NCBI GenBank assembly: GCA_033782935.1
Contig: JAWQEG010000490.1
Coordinates: 2,634,001-2,698,000, forward strand
Direction of reading: 5' to 3'
Length of the DNA stretch: 64,000 nt
DNA from: Petrolisthes cinctipes
Taxonomy: Eukaryota > Arthropoda > Malacostraca > Decapoda > Porcellanidae
Part shown: positions 22,380 to 34,218 of the stretch, piece by piece
Position numbering within the stretch: position 1 is the first letter of the stretch
How the letters are laid out: each line of letters starts with the position of its first letter
Notes under the pieces: generated by a model
Seen by the model: the letters and a program-made list of their open reading frames with translations, nothing else
Databases searched by the model: none
Told to the model about the DNA's origin: nothing
Translations under genes and position numbers: made by a program

Positions 22380-22790
22380 TCTCCCAGTTTCATAAACATA
22401 AACGAGATATGACGAATTGTAACACAAATAATGCTAACTTTGTCCATGCATATGACAACAACCACTGTATTGATTGGAATTCTGGTAAAATGGTTCAAAC
22501 TAGATCCATTAATGAGAGCACTAGTGGTCAAATCCCTCCCAGAACAGGTCGGGTCCCTGAAGAATGGCCAGGTCAGGTCGGTTGAGTGAGGTGAGGTGAG
22601 GTGTGGTCTGTCTGTCATCAGAACACACCTTGTCCCTCCCTCCCCCTGTCAGCTACTTATTTTCCTTTCATGTTTCATTCAACTTTGTACTGCTGAAGAG
22701 GGAGGTAGTTGCCTCCGAAACGTCCATATTAAATACTTTTTGTCTATAAAAAGTGGGTTTTTCTTAGCATGCTGCTCTTCACGTCATTGT
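22380..22790 (+). mobile_element. Penelope-like element, 3' fragment (GIY-YIG tail)
   Basis: The frame to the stop at 22,585 contains HKHKRDM, then ANFVHAYDNNHCIDW, the same H...A...H.IDW spacing as the GIY-YIG tail at 19,493, but from a different lineage. The following 200 bp form the 3' region with a hammerhead-like motif at 22,693. Only the C-terminal end is left. Confidence 0.7.
22693..22725 (+). ncRNA. Hammerhead-like core motif, third copy
   Basis: CTGAAGA is followed by a 5-bp stem (GGAGG/CCTCC, 6-nt loop), then GAAACGTCC. This is the most stable of the copies here. As in the others, one base lies between the CTGANGA box and the stem. Confidence 0.45.
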
Positions 22791-22793
22791 GAA

Positions 22794-23735
22794 TTACCAC
22801 TCCGGAAGTGGTTGATGTGGTAGGTTCTGGTCTGCCAGGTCAGTGATAATGAGGTCTAGGGTGTTTTGTTTGTGGGTGGGAAAGTTGACAATCTGGGTGA
22901 TGCTCAGTTGGTCTTCTATTTCTTTTGTATCTAGTTGGTTGAAGTCACCACATATAACCATTTTAGAAGATTGATATCTTGCCTGTAGGGTGTCATAGGT
23001 GTCGATGATGTGGTCGACGAGCAGGGCATGGGTGGATGCACGTGTGGGGTGATACACCAAACCACAAATGATGGAGGCAGTGTGGCGAGAGTGACATGGC
23101 AGTGTTAATCTTACCCACATGACCTCAAGTTCCCTGGGGGTTTTAACGTTCAGGCGCTCGGCTTTGTACTTTGTGTGTGTAAGCATCACAAATCCACCTC
23201 GTTTTTGGGTTCTAAGACAATGGAATAGGTCGTAGTTTTCAATGGCACACAACTCTGGTATAACTTACCAGGCTTCCGTAACACAACTATATCAGCGCTG
23301 ATCGTGTTCACTGTATTCACCAGTTCGTCAAATGTTACATAGTGAGGTCACGTTGGATAGGAACACAGAGGGGAGGTCATACCAGAGGCGGGGAACTTCT
23401 ATCACTTTCACAACAATAGGCGTTTTCCTCTTTTTTGTACTGCTGATTACACGAATCTTTTCTGTCGGTTTTTCACCTGTTTGCGACTTATATTGTGAAA
23501 TAGGCCAATAGCTTTCAGGTGAACTATTACGGCAGATGGTGGGTAGCCAGCTCCTCGTTTGAGAGAGTATAATGGTGGCAGGGAGTAACGGATTATCTTC
23601 AAGTCAGTGTGTTGGTTGGTTGACAGATTGTTGTGCCTCATTTTGATTGTTTAGTATTCTTCTTAATGTGCGGCACTTGGTAGATGAAGGTAGATGAGGG
23701 GTCAACAAGCTGACCCTGGCTGCCCAGACGAGCGC
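22794..23735 (-). pseudogene. Non-LTR retrotransposon, AP-endonuclease fragment
   Basis: The minus-strand translation shows an APE-type endonuclease in two or three frames. From 3' to 5' on the plus strand they are a leader with LPPLYSLKRGAGYPPS, a stretch resembling the N-terminal endonuclease signature, and a 152-residue frame (23,252-22,794) with KRGGFVMLTHTKYKAERL, ICGDFNQLDT and LDLIITDL. The GDFN and LDLI motifs mark the family. There is no RT after it, so this is a broken fragment. It abuts the Penelope-like fragment at 22,790. Confidence 0.75.
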
Positions 23736-23737
23736 CG

Positions 23738-23994
23738 TGTGTGTATGTGTGTGTGTGTGTGTGTAGATTGATAGAGTAAGTTTGTGTGTGTGTGTGTACA
23801 ATGATAGGGTAAGTTTGTGTGTGTGTGGACAATGACAGGGTAGTGTGTGTGTGTATGTTTGTGTAGATTGATATGGTAGTGTGTGTGTGTGTGTGTGTAC
23901 AGAGGTTATTATTATTGTTATATTACAGACATCATGTGTGTGTGTGTGTGTGTGTGTGTACAGAGGTTATTATTATTGTTATATTACAGACATC
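23738..23994. repeat. (GT)n tracts with a duplicated acceptor-like unit
   Basis: Long GT microsatellites. A unit of about 57 bp (GT tract, ACAGAGGTTATTATTATTG, TTATATTACAGACATCATG) is present twice, at about 23,882 and 23,938. The second copy ends in the start codon of the candidate signal-peptide exon. Confidence 0.88.
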
Positions 23995-24076
23995 ATGTGT
24001 GGACGGAGTGTAATACTGATGATGATGGTGATGGTGTTGGCTCTCACACCACCTGTTGATGCTGGAATACGTACTG
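23995..24076 (+). CDS. Candidate first coding exon encoding a signal peptide
   Basis: ATG at 23,995 follows a good acceptor (TTATATTACAG). The 82-nt exon ends at a GTAAGT donor (24,077). It encodes 27 residues plus one base: a short polar start (MCGRS), a hydrophobic core (VILMMMVMVLAL) and a likely signal-peptidase site after VDA. This is what a phase-1 leader exon of a secreted protein looks like. The downstream exon is not certain. The phase-1 21-nt units at 31,547-31,912 and the exon-like segment at 24,888 would fit in frame. The protein family is unknown. Confidence 0.5.
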
Positions 24077-24104
24077 GTAAGTTTGGTTATTATTGTTTGT
24101 TACT

Positions 24105-24149
24105 ATTTGTGTGTGTGTGTGTGTAAAAAAGAGAGAGGAAGGACGAAGG

Positions 24150-24185
<36 letters not shown>

Positions 24186-24720
24186 GAGAGAGAAAGGACG
24201 AAGAATGAGTGTGTGTGTAAGAAAGAGAGAGTAAGGAAGATGTGTGTGTAAGAAAGAGAGAAGGAGGAATAAGTATGTGTGTGTGTGTGTGTGTAAAAAC
24301 GAGAGAGGAAGGACGAAGGATGTGTGTGTGTGTGTGTAAGAAAGAGAGAGTAAGGAAGATGTGTGTGTAAGAAAGAGAGAAGGAGGAATAAGTATGTGTT
24401 TGTTTGTTTCACTTGGTCTTGATCACGTCCTGGACACGTGCTCGCCAACTGTTACCCTCCCGGAATGAGCTCAGAGCTCGTAGTGACCGATCTTTGGGTA
24501 AGGTTGGAACCTTTTTCTGTGTGTGTGTGTGTGTGTGTAAAAAAGAGAGAGGAAGGACGAAGGATGTGTGTGTGTGTAAGAAAGAGAGAGTAAGCATGAT
24601 GTGTGTGTAAAGAAGAGAGAAGGAGGAATAAATGTGTGTGTCTTTGTGTGTGTGTGTGTGTGAGAGTATGCAAAAAAGAGAGAAGGAAGAATAAGTGTGT
24701 GTGTGTGTGTTGTGATAAAT
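24105..24720 (+). repeat. Compound GT / GAGAGA minisatellite
   Basis: Repeats of (GT)n followed by AAAAAAGAGAGAGGAAGGAC or close variants, at least eight cycles of irregular length. Translations of long open frames here (His/Thr-rich) are artefacts of the repeat. A non-repetitive island at 24,405-24,525 interrupts it. Confidence 0.9.
24405..24525. repeat. Possible SINE or dispersed-repeat island in the minisatellite
   Basis: A GC-balanced island (GGAATGAGCTCAGAGCTC, GACCGATCTTTGGGTAAGG) inside the GT/GA repeat. The phrase resembles a dispersed decapod repeat I have seen flanking microsatellites, but that is memory, not evidence from this window. Confidence 0.3.
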
Positions 24721-24879
24721 AGTGTTGTAATAACCATATAGTGTATAATAACCAAACAATGAACTGTACAATTAGACAAATACCATTGAGACAATGTTGA
24801 TTAAAATTACCCAAAAATATTTAAATTACCCAATATTAGAATTACCCACAAATATTGTCCTCCAAGTTAATGGGTTACT

Positions 24880-25012
24880 ACATACAGCGTTGGTGGTAAA
24901 TCTGGAGCCACTAATTCCTCCAAACTATTCCAAGCAACAGATAACCATTACTTCTGTTGATATGGTCCTGCTGTTTCCTGGCATACTTTGGAGGAATCAA
25001 GGTGCTCTAATG
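24880..25012 (+). other. Exon-like segment, copy 1 of a pair
   Basis: About 130 bp starting after an acceptor-like ACATACAG. It is open and would encode NLEPLIPPNYSKQQ, then LLFPGILWRNQG. It is about 75-80% similar to 30,975-31,102. In this copy the frame is intact and a GTGCTC donor-like site follows ATCAAG. It could be a duplicated exon or part of a dispersed repeat. Confidence 0.4.
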
Positions 25013-25019
25013 TATAAGA

Positions 25020-25962
25020 GACAGGAAAGGACAGAGTATGAAGGAAGAGAAGGAAAAAAGAAGAAAAGATGGTGTATGGAGGAGGTGAAGTAAAGGAAAT
25101 AAGAGGGAAAGGAAGGTAAAGTATGAAGGAGGAGAAGGAAGTAGAATGGAGACAAGAAAAGAAATAGTTAGAGGGATAATGAGAAGAGAAAGTACAAGGG
25201 TAGAGAATGGAGGAGAAAAAGAAGGAGGAACGGAGAGAAGGAGTAAAGGAGATAGGGAAGGAAGGAAGGAAGAGAGGAGAAGAATGGAGAGAAGGAGATA
25301 CGGAATGAAGGAAGGAGGGAGAGAATGAAAGAGGGAAGGAGAAAAGAATGGAGGAAGGAGGGAGGGAAGGAGAGAAGAATAAAGAGAAGGAGTAAAGGAA
25401 GGAAGGTGGAAAGAATAGAGAGAAGGAGATAGGGAAGGAAGGAAGGAGGGAGGAATGAATAAAAGAATAGAGAGAAGGAGATAAGGCAGGAAGGAAAGAA
25501 GAGAAAAATGGAGAGAAGGAGATAGGGAAGGAAGGAGGGAATGAGAGAAGAATGGAGAGAAGGAATAAAGGAAGGAATGAGGGAATGAGAGAAGAATAGA
25601 GAGAAGGAGTAAAGGAAGAAAGCAAAGAAGGAGGAAAGAATAGAAGAATAGAGAGAAGGATATAAGGCAGGAAGGAAGGAGGAAAAAATAGAAGAATGGA
25701 GAGAAGGAGATAGAGAATGAAGGAAGGAGGGAGAGAATGAAAGAGGGAAGGAGAAAAGAATGGAAAAAGGAGGAAAGATATAGGAGAAGAATGGAGAGAA
25801 GGAGATAGGAAAGGAAGGAAGGAAGATAGAGGAGACGAATGGAGAGAAGGAGATAGGGAATGAAGGAAGGAGGGAGAGAATGAAGGAGGGAAGGAGAAAA
25901 GAATGGAGGGAGGGAAGGAGAGAAGAATGGAGAGAAGGAGTAAAAGAAGAAAGGAAGGAAGG

Positions 25963-25975
<13 letters not shown>
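25020..25975 (+). repeat. Polypurine tract of about 0.95 kb (GGAAG/GAGA-rich)
   Basis: Almost all purine on the plus strand, built from GAAGGAAGGA, GGAGAGAA and GAATGGAGAGAAGGAG variants with an irregular period of about 40-90 bp. The Ser/Pro/Phe/Leu-rich translations of the complementary strand (frames over 300 codons) are low-complexity shadows. Confidence 0.95.
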
Positions 25976-26806
<831 letters not shown>

Positions 26807-26929
26807 AGGTAATGTGTATGTATATTTGTTGTAATCAGAGAGTGAAGCAACAGTGAAGACCCCAACACACTGGGCTACAGGGAACAACTACACCACAACC
26901 ACCACTACCTCAACAACAACAACAACAAC

Positions 26930-27170
26930 ACGATGATGATGATGATGATGATGAAGAAGGTGGTGCTGGAGGCGGAGATCGTCCTCACACCTCCACCAAG
27001 CACTGAGAGTAACATTGTGAGGCTGGAGGTGGGAACACTCGACATGAATAATACTCCTGTGGGATGGATAGACTTCACACGCCGTCCATTATTTGGTGGT
27101 TATGAGCTTCTGTGGTTCCCTTGGCTCCAGGATTATGTTGGTCGTGTGTTGACTCCCTGGAATATCACAC
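26930..27170 (+). other. Exon-like open segment, unknown protein
   Basis: After (ACA)n and (GAT)n repeats, an open frame encodes KVVLEAEIVLTPPP, then VGWIDFTRRPLFGGYELLWF. The composition is non-repetitive and protein-like, and the context after about 27,180 switches to LINE 3' sequence. I do not recognise the family, and the exon borders are not clear. Confidence 0.3.
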
Positions 27171-27369
27171 CATCAGTATACTTGTTACTTGTTGTTGGAT
27201 ATTCTATGCCCCGCTCCACCAGCAGATGGTGCTCCGCAGGACCTCTCTCAATATTACTAAACACTATAATCACTTGTAATACTCATATCATCCGTGTCGT
27301 AACACTCAGCGAACAGATGTGTTTTCAGTCTTTTCTTAAAAATCGTGCAATTTTCACTACTCCGGACAT

Positions 27370-30070
27370 CTAATGGCAATCCATTAAAGAGCCCATTGTC
27401 AGAATACTCCTTGGCTCATTTAACCTGTATTGATCATCACTATGCCTGAGTTCCATTGAGGTATTTACTTGAAAACCTCTTAAAAGATTCATCAAGTACT
27501 CCGGTTTTCCAAATTTGAATGCTCGGAATGTTAGAAGACATATCTTGTAAACAATCCTCGCCTCTATTGGTAACCAATGTAAGTCAATGAGAGCTGGGGT
27601 TATCCTCTCACGAGATGGAAGACCTTTAATTAATCTTGCTGCTCTGTTCATTACGTTTTGCAATTTTCTTAACCGATAGTCTGGCAAACCATAATATAGG
27701 GAATTGCAGTAATCCAGTCTGCTTATGACATAGTTATCCTGATCTAAATATTTTCTAACAAAAGCAATGTTCCTCAGGTGATAACCAGAAACTTTCACCA
27801 CTTGATTAATATGAGCTTCGAAAGAGAGATTTTCGTCTAGCAGCACTCCTAAGTCTTTCACTTTGTTTCTTACATCCAGCGTACTACCATGCACTCGTAA
27901 GCTTGAGATGTCCAATCTTCTAAGATTGGTCTTCTTTCCAACGACCAAACACTCAGTTTTACTTGGATTTAACTTGAGTTGTTTCAAATCCATCCAATCC
28001 TTAATATTGGACAAAATAACACTCAAATTCACCTCTGCATCCACCACATTATTTATAGACATATAAAACTGTGTATCATCAGCAAATAGTTTGAAGTTAG
28101 CACCATGTTTCTCTAGTATATGTGATAGTTTGATAGTGTAGATACAGAAGAGAATAGGACCCAATACACTCCCCTGAGGGACTCCTCTTCGCAGGGGTTT
28201 ATTTCTTGAAAAGGATTTCCCAACCTGTACACAATATGTTCTATCTTTTAAATAACTTTCCAAATAGACCAGTGCATTCCCCTCAACACCTATATACTTT
28301 AAATCATCTAGGAGTATATTATGCACTACTGTGTCAAATGCAGCACTCAAATCAAGCATAATAAGAACACTACATTTTCCTTCATCCATTAACACAATTA
28401 TTTACTACAGTACATAGTGCAGTCTCAGTTGAGTATAGCTGCCTATATGCAGACTGACTATCAGGTATAGCCTTCACCTTATTCAAGTGAAGCCATAACT
28501 GATCTAAAATCACATTTTCAATCACTTTTGATAAAAAGGTCAGATTTGATACTGGTCTATACGAACTTAGACTCTGAGGATCAAGGTTGCCTTTTACAAT
28601 AGGCTTGATAATAGCCAATTTCTCACTCTCCGGAAAAACATTGTTATCAAAACTTAGGTTGATAATTTGCAGGAACACATTAAAAATTTCGTCTAAATTT
28701 TTACTCGTTATAACATCCGATACAGGTAACGGATCATTATTGCAATGAGTTAATTTCACTCGTTGTACAATTTCTTTTATCTTGGCCTTACCGATGTTTT
28801 GAAAGCAAAGTAATTTGCTCTCAGACATTTGAGTATGTCTATGCATCACATTCAAACCACTTCCTGGAAAGCTTTCCACTATAGTTGCTATTTTATTGTC
28901 AAAAAATTCTAAGAATTTGTTTGCAAGTACTTCATCAGGATATCCTTCAGGCAACCTTGGCTTCTTTTTATTACCAGTTAAATTATTGAGTATGAGATAT
29001 AGTTTATTCATATCTGACCTTGCCTCCTTGACTTTACTAGAGTAATATTGCCTCTTTCTCCGTACTATGAGTCTGTTTTCTTCTCTCTTTGCGTGTTGAT
29101 AATCTCTTCTAGCAATATCAGTGCGTAGTCTACGCCAAGCTCTTTCTTTTTTCTTCTTCTTTGCCTTAGCTCGTGATATCTCACCATTAAACCATGGTGC
29201 ATGATCTTTCTCAATTATTTCCTTTGTAATTACAGGACACATTGCCTCATATTCCTCTTTAAAAACACGATTATACAAAATTGATAGGCATCGCACACAC
29301 TTTCCCGCCTCCGTCATATCATGTTCACAGCTATTTTGCATCTCTGTTTCCAACCTTCGTATCGCACTGTCAATAAGTGTCTCGGGATCGAAATATTTTT
29401 TAACTCTGAAACTGATCCATTTTCTTTGCGCCCTCTCTTTCTCAATGGGAATTTCAAATCGAACTAACTTGTGAATTGGAGATATGCTGCATACTTCATC
29501 CACATCAACATTTTGTAGGAGATCGTGCCGTGCATCACAAAAAACCAGATCCAGCATATGTCCCGTACTGGACGTAGCCTTAGTCACTTTATTTACAAAA
29601 TCAAAACCATTCATCATCTCTATAAATTCAACAGCATGATGGTTATCAGTATCATCCACCCACAGATTGAAGTCACCCAATATGAATACATTTCTGCTTA
29701 CTGAATCCACTGTCTCAAGATATAGTCTAAACTCAGCAAGAAATGTAACAGCATTAGCACCTGGTGGCCTATACACCACTATGAAAACAAATTTCCGCCC
29801 ACCCATCTCACAACTGACCTGCATATGCTCGAAACTAATCCATGAATCCACCTTATCTAATTTTACTTTCTTAAAAATATTAGATACAAATAGTCCCACT
29901 CCACCACCTCTCTTGCCTTGCCTCGGCACATGCAAGAAAGTATGCGTCACGGGTGTCATTTCTCGAATCTTAGCTTTGTCATAACTGCTCAGCCATGTCT
30001 CTGCCAACGCCATGATATCAAAATGATCATTGCTAATTAGATCGCAAATATCCATTGTCTTATTACCCAC
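27370..30070 (-). pseudogene. LINE ORF2: AP-endonuclease and reverse transcriptase (frameshifted)
   Basis: The first frame (30,070-28,382, 562 residues) carries the endonuclease (ALAETWLSS, VVYRPPGAN, GDFNLWVDD, LDLVFCD), a basic linker and the start of the RT (SSYRPVSNL, SAYRQLYSTETAL). The second frame (28,395-27,370, 341 residues) continues with LDLSAAFDTV, RGVPQGSVLGPILF, the catalytic FADDTQFY, and the thumb with SRLDYCNSLYYGLP. The join needs a one-base frame change at 28,382-28,395. The thumb also seems to lack about 10 residues before VISRLDYCNS. The enzyme would nick the target and reverse-transcribe the element RNA. This copy is inactive. Confidence 0.9.
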
Positions 30071-30120
30071 TGATTGTGCATTGAAAAAACAACCTCTAAT
30101 AATGTTTAAGTTTGTGCTGT

Positions 30121-30881
30121 TCAGTATCGGTTTTCTGTGCTACTTTTGATTTTCTGGAGTTTCTCTTGCATAACTGAACAATACCTCACATCATTTGCCA
30201 TATGCTCAAAATCAGTTTTCTTAAACCTCTTACAGCTTATACATTTTCTCTCAGTAGACGTACAATCCCTCGTGTTATGGTTACCAGCACACTTAGCACA
30301 TATTGGATCTTCTCCCTTTCCTTTGGATAAACATGTAAGTGCAGTATGACCAAACCTTTGACAGTGATAGCAGACCGTCGCCCTATATCTGTCCCTCACG
30401 GAATAGACACCCCATTCCAATTTAACTTGATCACGATTCTTATGAATCAGCCCCCTTATCTCTGGATCACACTTAATAATGTAATGAGTGGTACCATTAC
30501 AAAAAGTAGCTCCATTTTTACCTTGACGTCAGTTACCCCTTGTAAGTAGTCATTTCGATCAATCAAGTTCTCAATTAGCTTGTCTCCAGATTCTTCTTCT
30601 TTGTTGACGTTATAAATCATTATTTTAGGCTTTAACTTCCTTACATTCTTTGTCGTCACATCGGGTACAGCCCCAAGTTTTTGAGCTACTTCATCTCTCT
30701 TCTTTTCGTCCTCAAAATTCATTACGATGTCTCCCTTCTGTGTGAATCTTGTGTTGACTATCTGTGTACCATCTAGAGCTTCAGCAACTTCTTTCTTTTT
30801 ATCTGCAACCTTCAGTTTATCATCCGTAGACTTCACCACCAGCAGATTTTTCTTCTCGTTTTTCTTCTTCTTCTTCTTCAC
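30121..30881 (-). pseudogene. LINE ORF1: Gag-like protein with CCHC knuckle (frameshifted)
   Basis: The N-terminal part (30,881-30,456) is Lys-rich with VNTRFTQKGDIVMNFEDE, typical of the RNA-binding region of Jockey-type ORF1. The C-terminal part (30,420-30,121) is in another frame and has CYHCQRFGHTALTC, then CAKCAGNHNTRDC, two zinc knuckles. The two parts are joined by a frame change near 30,440. It would bind the LINE RNA. Confidence 0.82.
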
Positions 30882-30905
30882 TACAGTCGCCCATACTCAA
30901 GGTAA

Positions 30906-30908
<3 letters not shown>

Positions 30909-30968
<60 letters not shown>
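30909..30968. repeat. (CT)n microsatellite
   Basis: A pure CT tract at the 5' edge of the LINE, leading into TTGTATTACAG, an acceptor-like end. Confidence 0.95.
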
Positions 30969-30972
<4 letters not shown>

Positions 30973-30974
30973 AT

Positions 30975-31102
30975 TACAGCGTTGGTGAATCTGGAGTAAC
31001 TAATTCCTCCAAAGTTTTCCAAGCAACAGGACACCAATATATTTGTTAATGTGGTTCTGTTTCATGTCATACTTTGGAGGAATCAAGACACTCTAATGTA
31101 CC
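30975..31102 (+). other. Exon-like segment, copy 2 of a pair (disrupted)
   Basis: Homologous to 24,880-25,012 (shared GCGTTGGTG, CTAATTCCTCCAAA, CATACTTTGGAGGAATCAAG). It has lost three bases and gained an in-frame stop (CTGGAGTAA), so if the first copy is an exon this one is a relic. Confidence 0.45.
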
Positions 31103-31228
31103 AACACTGTATTAACCCCTTAAGCTTACATAACGAGCATAACATATCACATAACGTATATAATTTTGCCTTTATTATCTATTATATATACTTGTTAATA
31201 TATTTAATTCAACATTTCTGCATAGACA

Positions 31229-31231
<3 letters not shown>

Positions 31232-31303
<72 letters not shown>
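31232..31303. repeat. (CT)n microsatellite
   Basis: A pure CT tract of about 72 bp following AT-rich unique sequence. Confidence 0.95.
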
Positions 31304-31308
<5 letters not shown>

Positions 31309-31389
31309 TAAAACTATATGATTTACATGTACTAACTCAAGTTTAAATTTCTTTATGGAAACTTAATACTATTCCATCTCATTATAGAA

Positions 31390-31390
<1 letters not shown>

Positions 31391-31429
<39 letters not shown>

Positions 31430-31572
31430 CAAATTGGTGGATGAATTAATAATATATCTGTATGTGTTTGTTTGTGTGTGTGTCAAATTGGTGGTTGAAG
31501 GTATAATGTATCTGTGTGTGTATGTGTGTGTGTGTGTGTGTTACAGATTACAAAATGGTGGACGAAAGTATA

Positions 31573-31629
<57 letters not shown>

Positions 31630-31912
31630 AGATTACAAAATGGTGGATGAAGGTATAATATGTGTGTGTGTGTGTGTGCTACAGATTACAAAATGGTGGA
31701 CGAAGGTATAATATGTGTGTCTGTGTGTGTGTGTTACAGATTACAAAATAGTGGATGAAGGTATAATATGCGTTTGTGTGTGTGTGTGTGTGTGTGTATG
31801 TGTGTGTATGTGAAAAATTGGTGGATTTAGGAAAAATATATCTGTGTGTGTATGTGTGTGTGTGAAACTAATGGTGTTGATGGTGTTACAGATTACAGAG
31901 TGGAGGATACAG
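31391..31912 (+). repeat. (GT)n array containing 21-bp splice-site-flanked units
   Basis: GT tracts alternate with a conserved unit. Units at 31,547-31,567, 31,632-31,652, 31,685-31,705, 31,740-31,760 and 31,892-31,912 are each exactly 21 bp, preceded by TACAG and followed by GTATA. Degenerate relatives lie at 31,429, 31,483 and about 31,812. Read in phase 1 the units encode DYKMVDE-like heptapeptides. They may be micro-exons or simply a minisatellite whose period includes an acceptor sequence. Confidence 0.6.
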
Positions 31913-32062
31913 GTATATCAAGAGCAGGAAGAGAATCAACAAAGTCTCGTAGCTGGCCAACAGTGTCCCCGAGGTATGGTTCTCTTCCCTTACAACGAGC
32001 TGAGGGTGTGGTGTTATGACGGTAATAACTGTGGTCAAGTGTCATCACCTCCCACCTTAACA
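31892..32062 (+). other. Candidate exon (Cys-containing, unknown protein)
   Basis: Follows GTGTTACAG and is open in one frame to a GTCAGT donor-like site at 32,063. It encodes GQQCPRGMVLFPYNELRVWCYDGNNCGQ, a composition typical of extracellular proteins. This frame would need a phase-0 entry, unlike the phase-1 leader exon at 23,995, so a direct join does not work without another exon. Confidence 0.35.
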
Positions 32063-32111
32063 GGTCAGTAACACCAATATACATCTATTCCTACATCTAT
32101 TCTTTACACAC

Positions 32112-32117
<6 letters not shown>

Positions 32118-32164
<47 letters not shown>

Positions 32165-32255
32165 GGAAAAGAAGGCATAAGAGAGAGAGAGAGAGAGGGG
32201 GGGGGGATAGGTGAAAAAGAAGGCATGAGAGAGAGAGAGAGGTGGAAAAGAAGGC

Positions 32256-32347
<92 letters not shown>
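32118..32347. repeat. (GA)n microsatellite with short interruptions
   Basis: GA tracts interrupted three times by GGTGGAAAAGAAGGCAT-like phrases, then a pure tract of about 90 bp. The Ser/Leu-rich frames on the complement are artefacts. Confidence 0.95.
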
Positions 32348-32348
<1 letters not shown>

Positions 32349-32489
32349 TAAAAGAAGAGAAATTACTAAAGTAAGTGTAGTTTAAAAATAATCGTTTTAT
32401 CATAAAAACCCATCTAAAATATTGCTTGTTAATCGTTTTCTATAACAAAGTCACCAGAGAAAACTAGAAAAGCACTAACTATTATTTTC

Positions 32490-34218
32490 GAATTACAGGC
32501 CCAAAACAAGCTGAAAATCTATATATTAGGTGCCCAAAATCGATATGTGCATGCATCTTCTGTACCCGTTTATATCTCAAATTCAGGCTCAAAACACCCC
32601 AAAATTTAATATTTTTAGGTCCCAGAAGCGATCTGTACATGCCTACTCAGTGGTAGAATGTTTTAAAGATACAGACCCAAAACATGCTGATAATCGATGT
32701 TTTTGGTGCCCACAGTCAATATGTGCATGCATCTTCTGTACACGATTATATCACAAAATCAGGCTCAAAACACCCGAAAATTCGATATTTTTGGATCCCA
32801 GAAGCGATCTGTACATGCCTACTAAGTGCTAGAATAATTTCAAAATATAGGCCCAAAGCATGGTAAAAATCGATATTTTTGGTGCCAAAAGTAGATATGT
32901 GCATGCATCTTGTGTACCCGTTTATAACTCCAATTCAGGCTCAAAACACCCGAAAATACGATTTTTTGGGGTCCAAGAAGCGATCTGTACATGCCTACTC
33001 AGTGTTAGAATATTTTCAAAATACAGTCCCAAAAGAAGCTGAAAATCGATATTTTAGGTGCCCAAAATCGATATGTGCTTGCATCTTCTGTACACGTTTA
33101 TATCTCAAATTCAGGATCAAAACACCCGAAAATTCGATATTTGTGGGCCCCAAAAGCGATCTGTACATGCCTACTCAGTGCTAGAATATTTACAAAATAA
33201 AGGCCCAATACATGCTGAAAATCGATATTTTAGGTGCCTAAATTCAATATATGCATGTATTTTTTGTACCCGTTTAAATCCCAAATTATGACTCAAAACA
33301 CCCGAAAATTCGATATTTTTGGATCCCAGAAGCGATCTGTACATGCATACTTAGTGCAAGAATGTTTTCAAGATACAGGCCCAAAACATGCTGAAAATCG
33401 ATATTTTAGGTGCAAAAAGTCGATATGTGCATGCATCTTCTGTATTCGTTTATATCCCGAATTCACGCTCAAAACACCCGAAAATTCAATAATTTTGGTT
33501 CCCAAAAGCAATCTGTACATGCATACTCAGTGCTATAATATTTTCAAAATATAGGGCCTTAACAAGCTGAAAATCGAAATTTTAGGTGCCCAAAGTCGAT
33601 ATGTTCATGCATCTTCTGTACCCGTTTAAATCCCAAATTCAGGCTCAAACCACCTGAAAATTCTATATTTTTGGGTCCCAGAAGCGAACTGTACATGCTT
33701 CCCCAGTGCTACAATATTTTCAAAATAAAGGCCCAAAACATATTGAAAATCGATATTTTAGGTGCCCAAAGTTATTATGTGCATGCATCTTCCGTACCCG
33801 TTTATATCCTAAATTCAGGCTCAAAACACCCGAAAATTCGTTATTTTTGGGTCGCAGAAGCGATATGTACATGGAAACTCAGTGCTAGAATTTTTATAAA
33901 TTCAGGCCCAAAACATGCTGAAAATCGATATTTTAGGTACCCAAAGTCGATATGTGCATGCATCTTTTGTACCCGTTTAAATCCCAGAAAAAGGTTCAAA
34001 ACACCCGAAAATTCAATATTTTTGGGTCCCAAAATCAATCTGTACATGCATACTCAGTGTTAGAATTTTTTCAAAATTCAGGCCCAAAACATGCTGAAAA
34101 TCGATATTTTAGGTGCCCAAAGTCGATAATGTGCATGCATCTTCTGTACCCGTTTATATCCCAAATTCAGGCTCAAAACACCCGAAAATTCGATATGGGT
34201 CCCAGAAGCGACCTGTAC
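32490..34218 (-). repeat. Diverged satellite, block E (reverse orientation)
   Basis: About ten reversed monomers of the same satellite, spaced 170-180 bp and considerably diverged from each other. The AAAACACCCGAAAATTCGAT landmark recurs throughout. It ends at CCTGTACAGTTGGCTCC. The block lies 13 kb from block D, separated by transposon debris. Confidence 0.92.

Larger units (their letters stand above)
27190..30900 (-). mobile_element. CR1/Jockey-superfamily LINE, nearly full length but broken
   Basis: A minus-strand non-LTR retrotransposon with ORF1 (30,881-30,121), ORF2 (30,070-27,370) and a 3' UTR (about 27,369-27,190). The 5' end abuts a (CT)n tract. Frame changes occur in both ORFs, so the copy cannot be autonomous. 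Its clade was not resolved: the CCHC ORF1 and the FADDTQFY RT fit the broad CR1/Jockey/L2 assemblage. Confidence 0.88.

Noticed and set aside
23598..24770. His/Thr-rich frames (HTHTHT)
   Set aside because: Translations of GT/CA microsatellites.
26930..27373. Single 146-codon plus-strand gene
   Set aside because: The second half overlaps the LINE 3' region and the start is a (GAT)n-derived Met run. Only the first part is kept as an exon-like segment.
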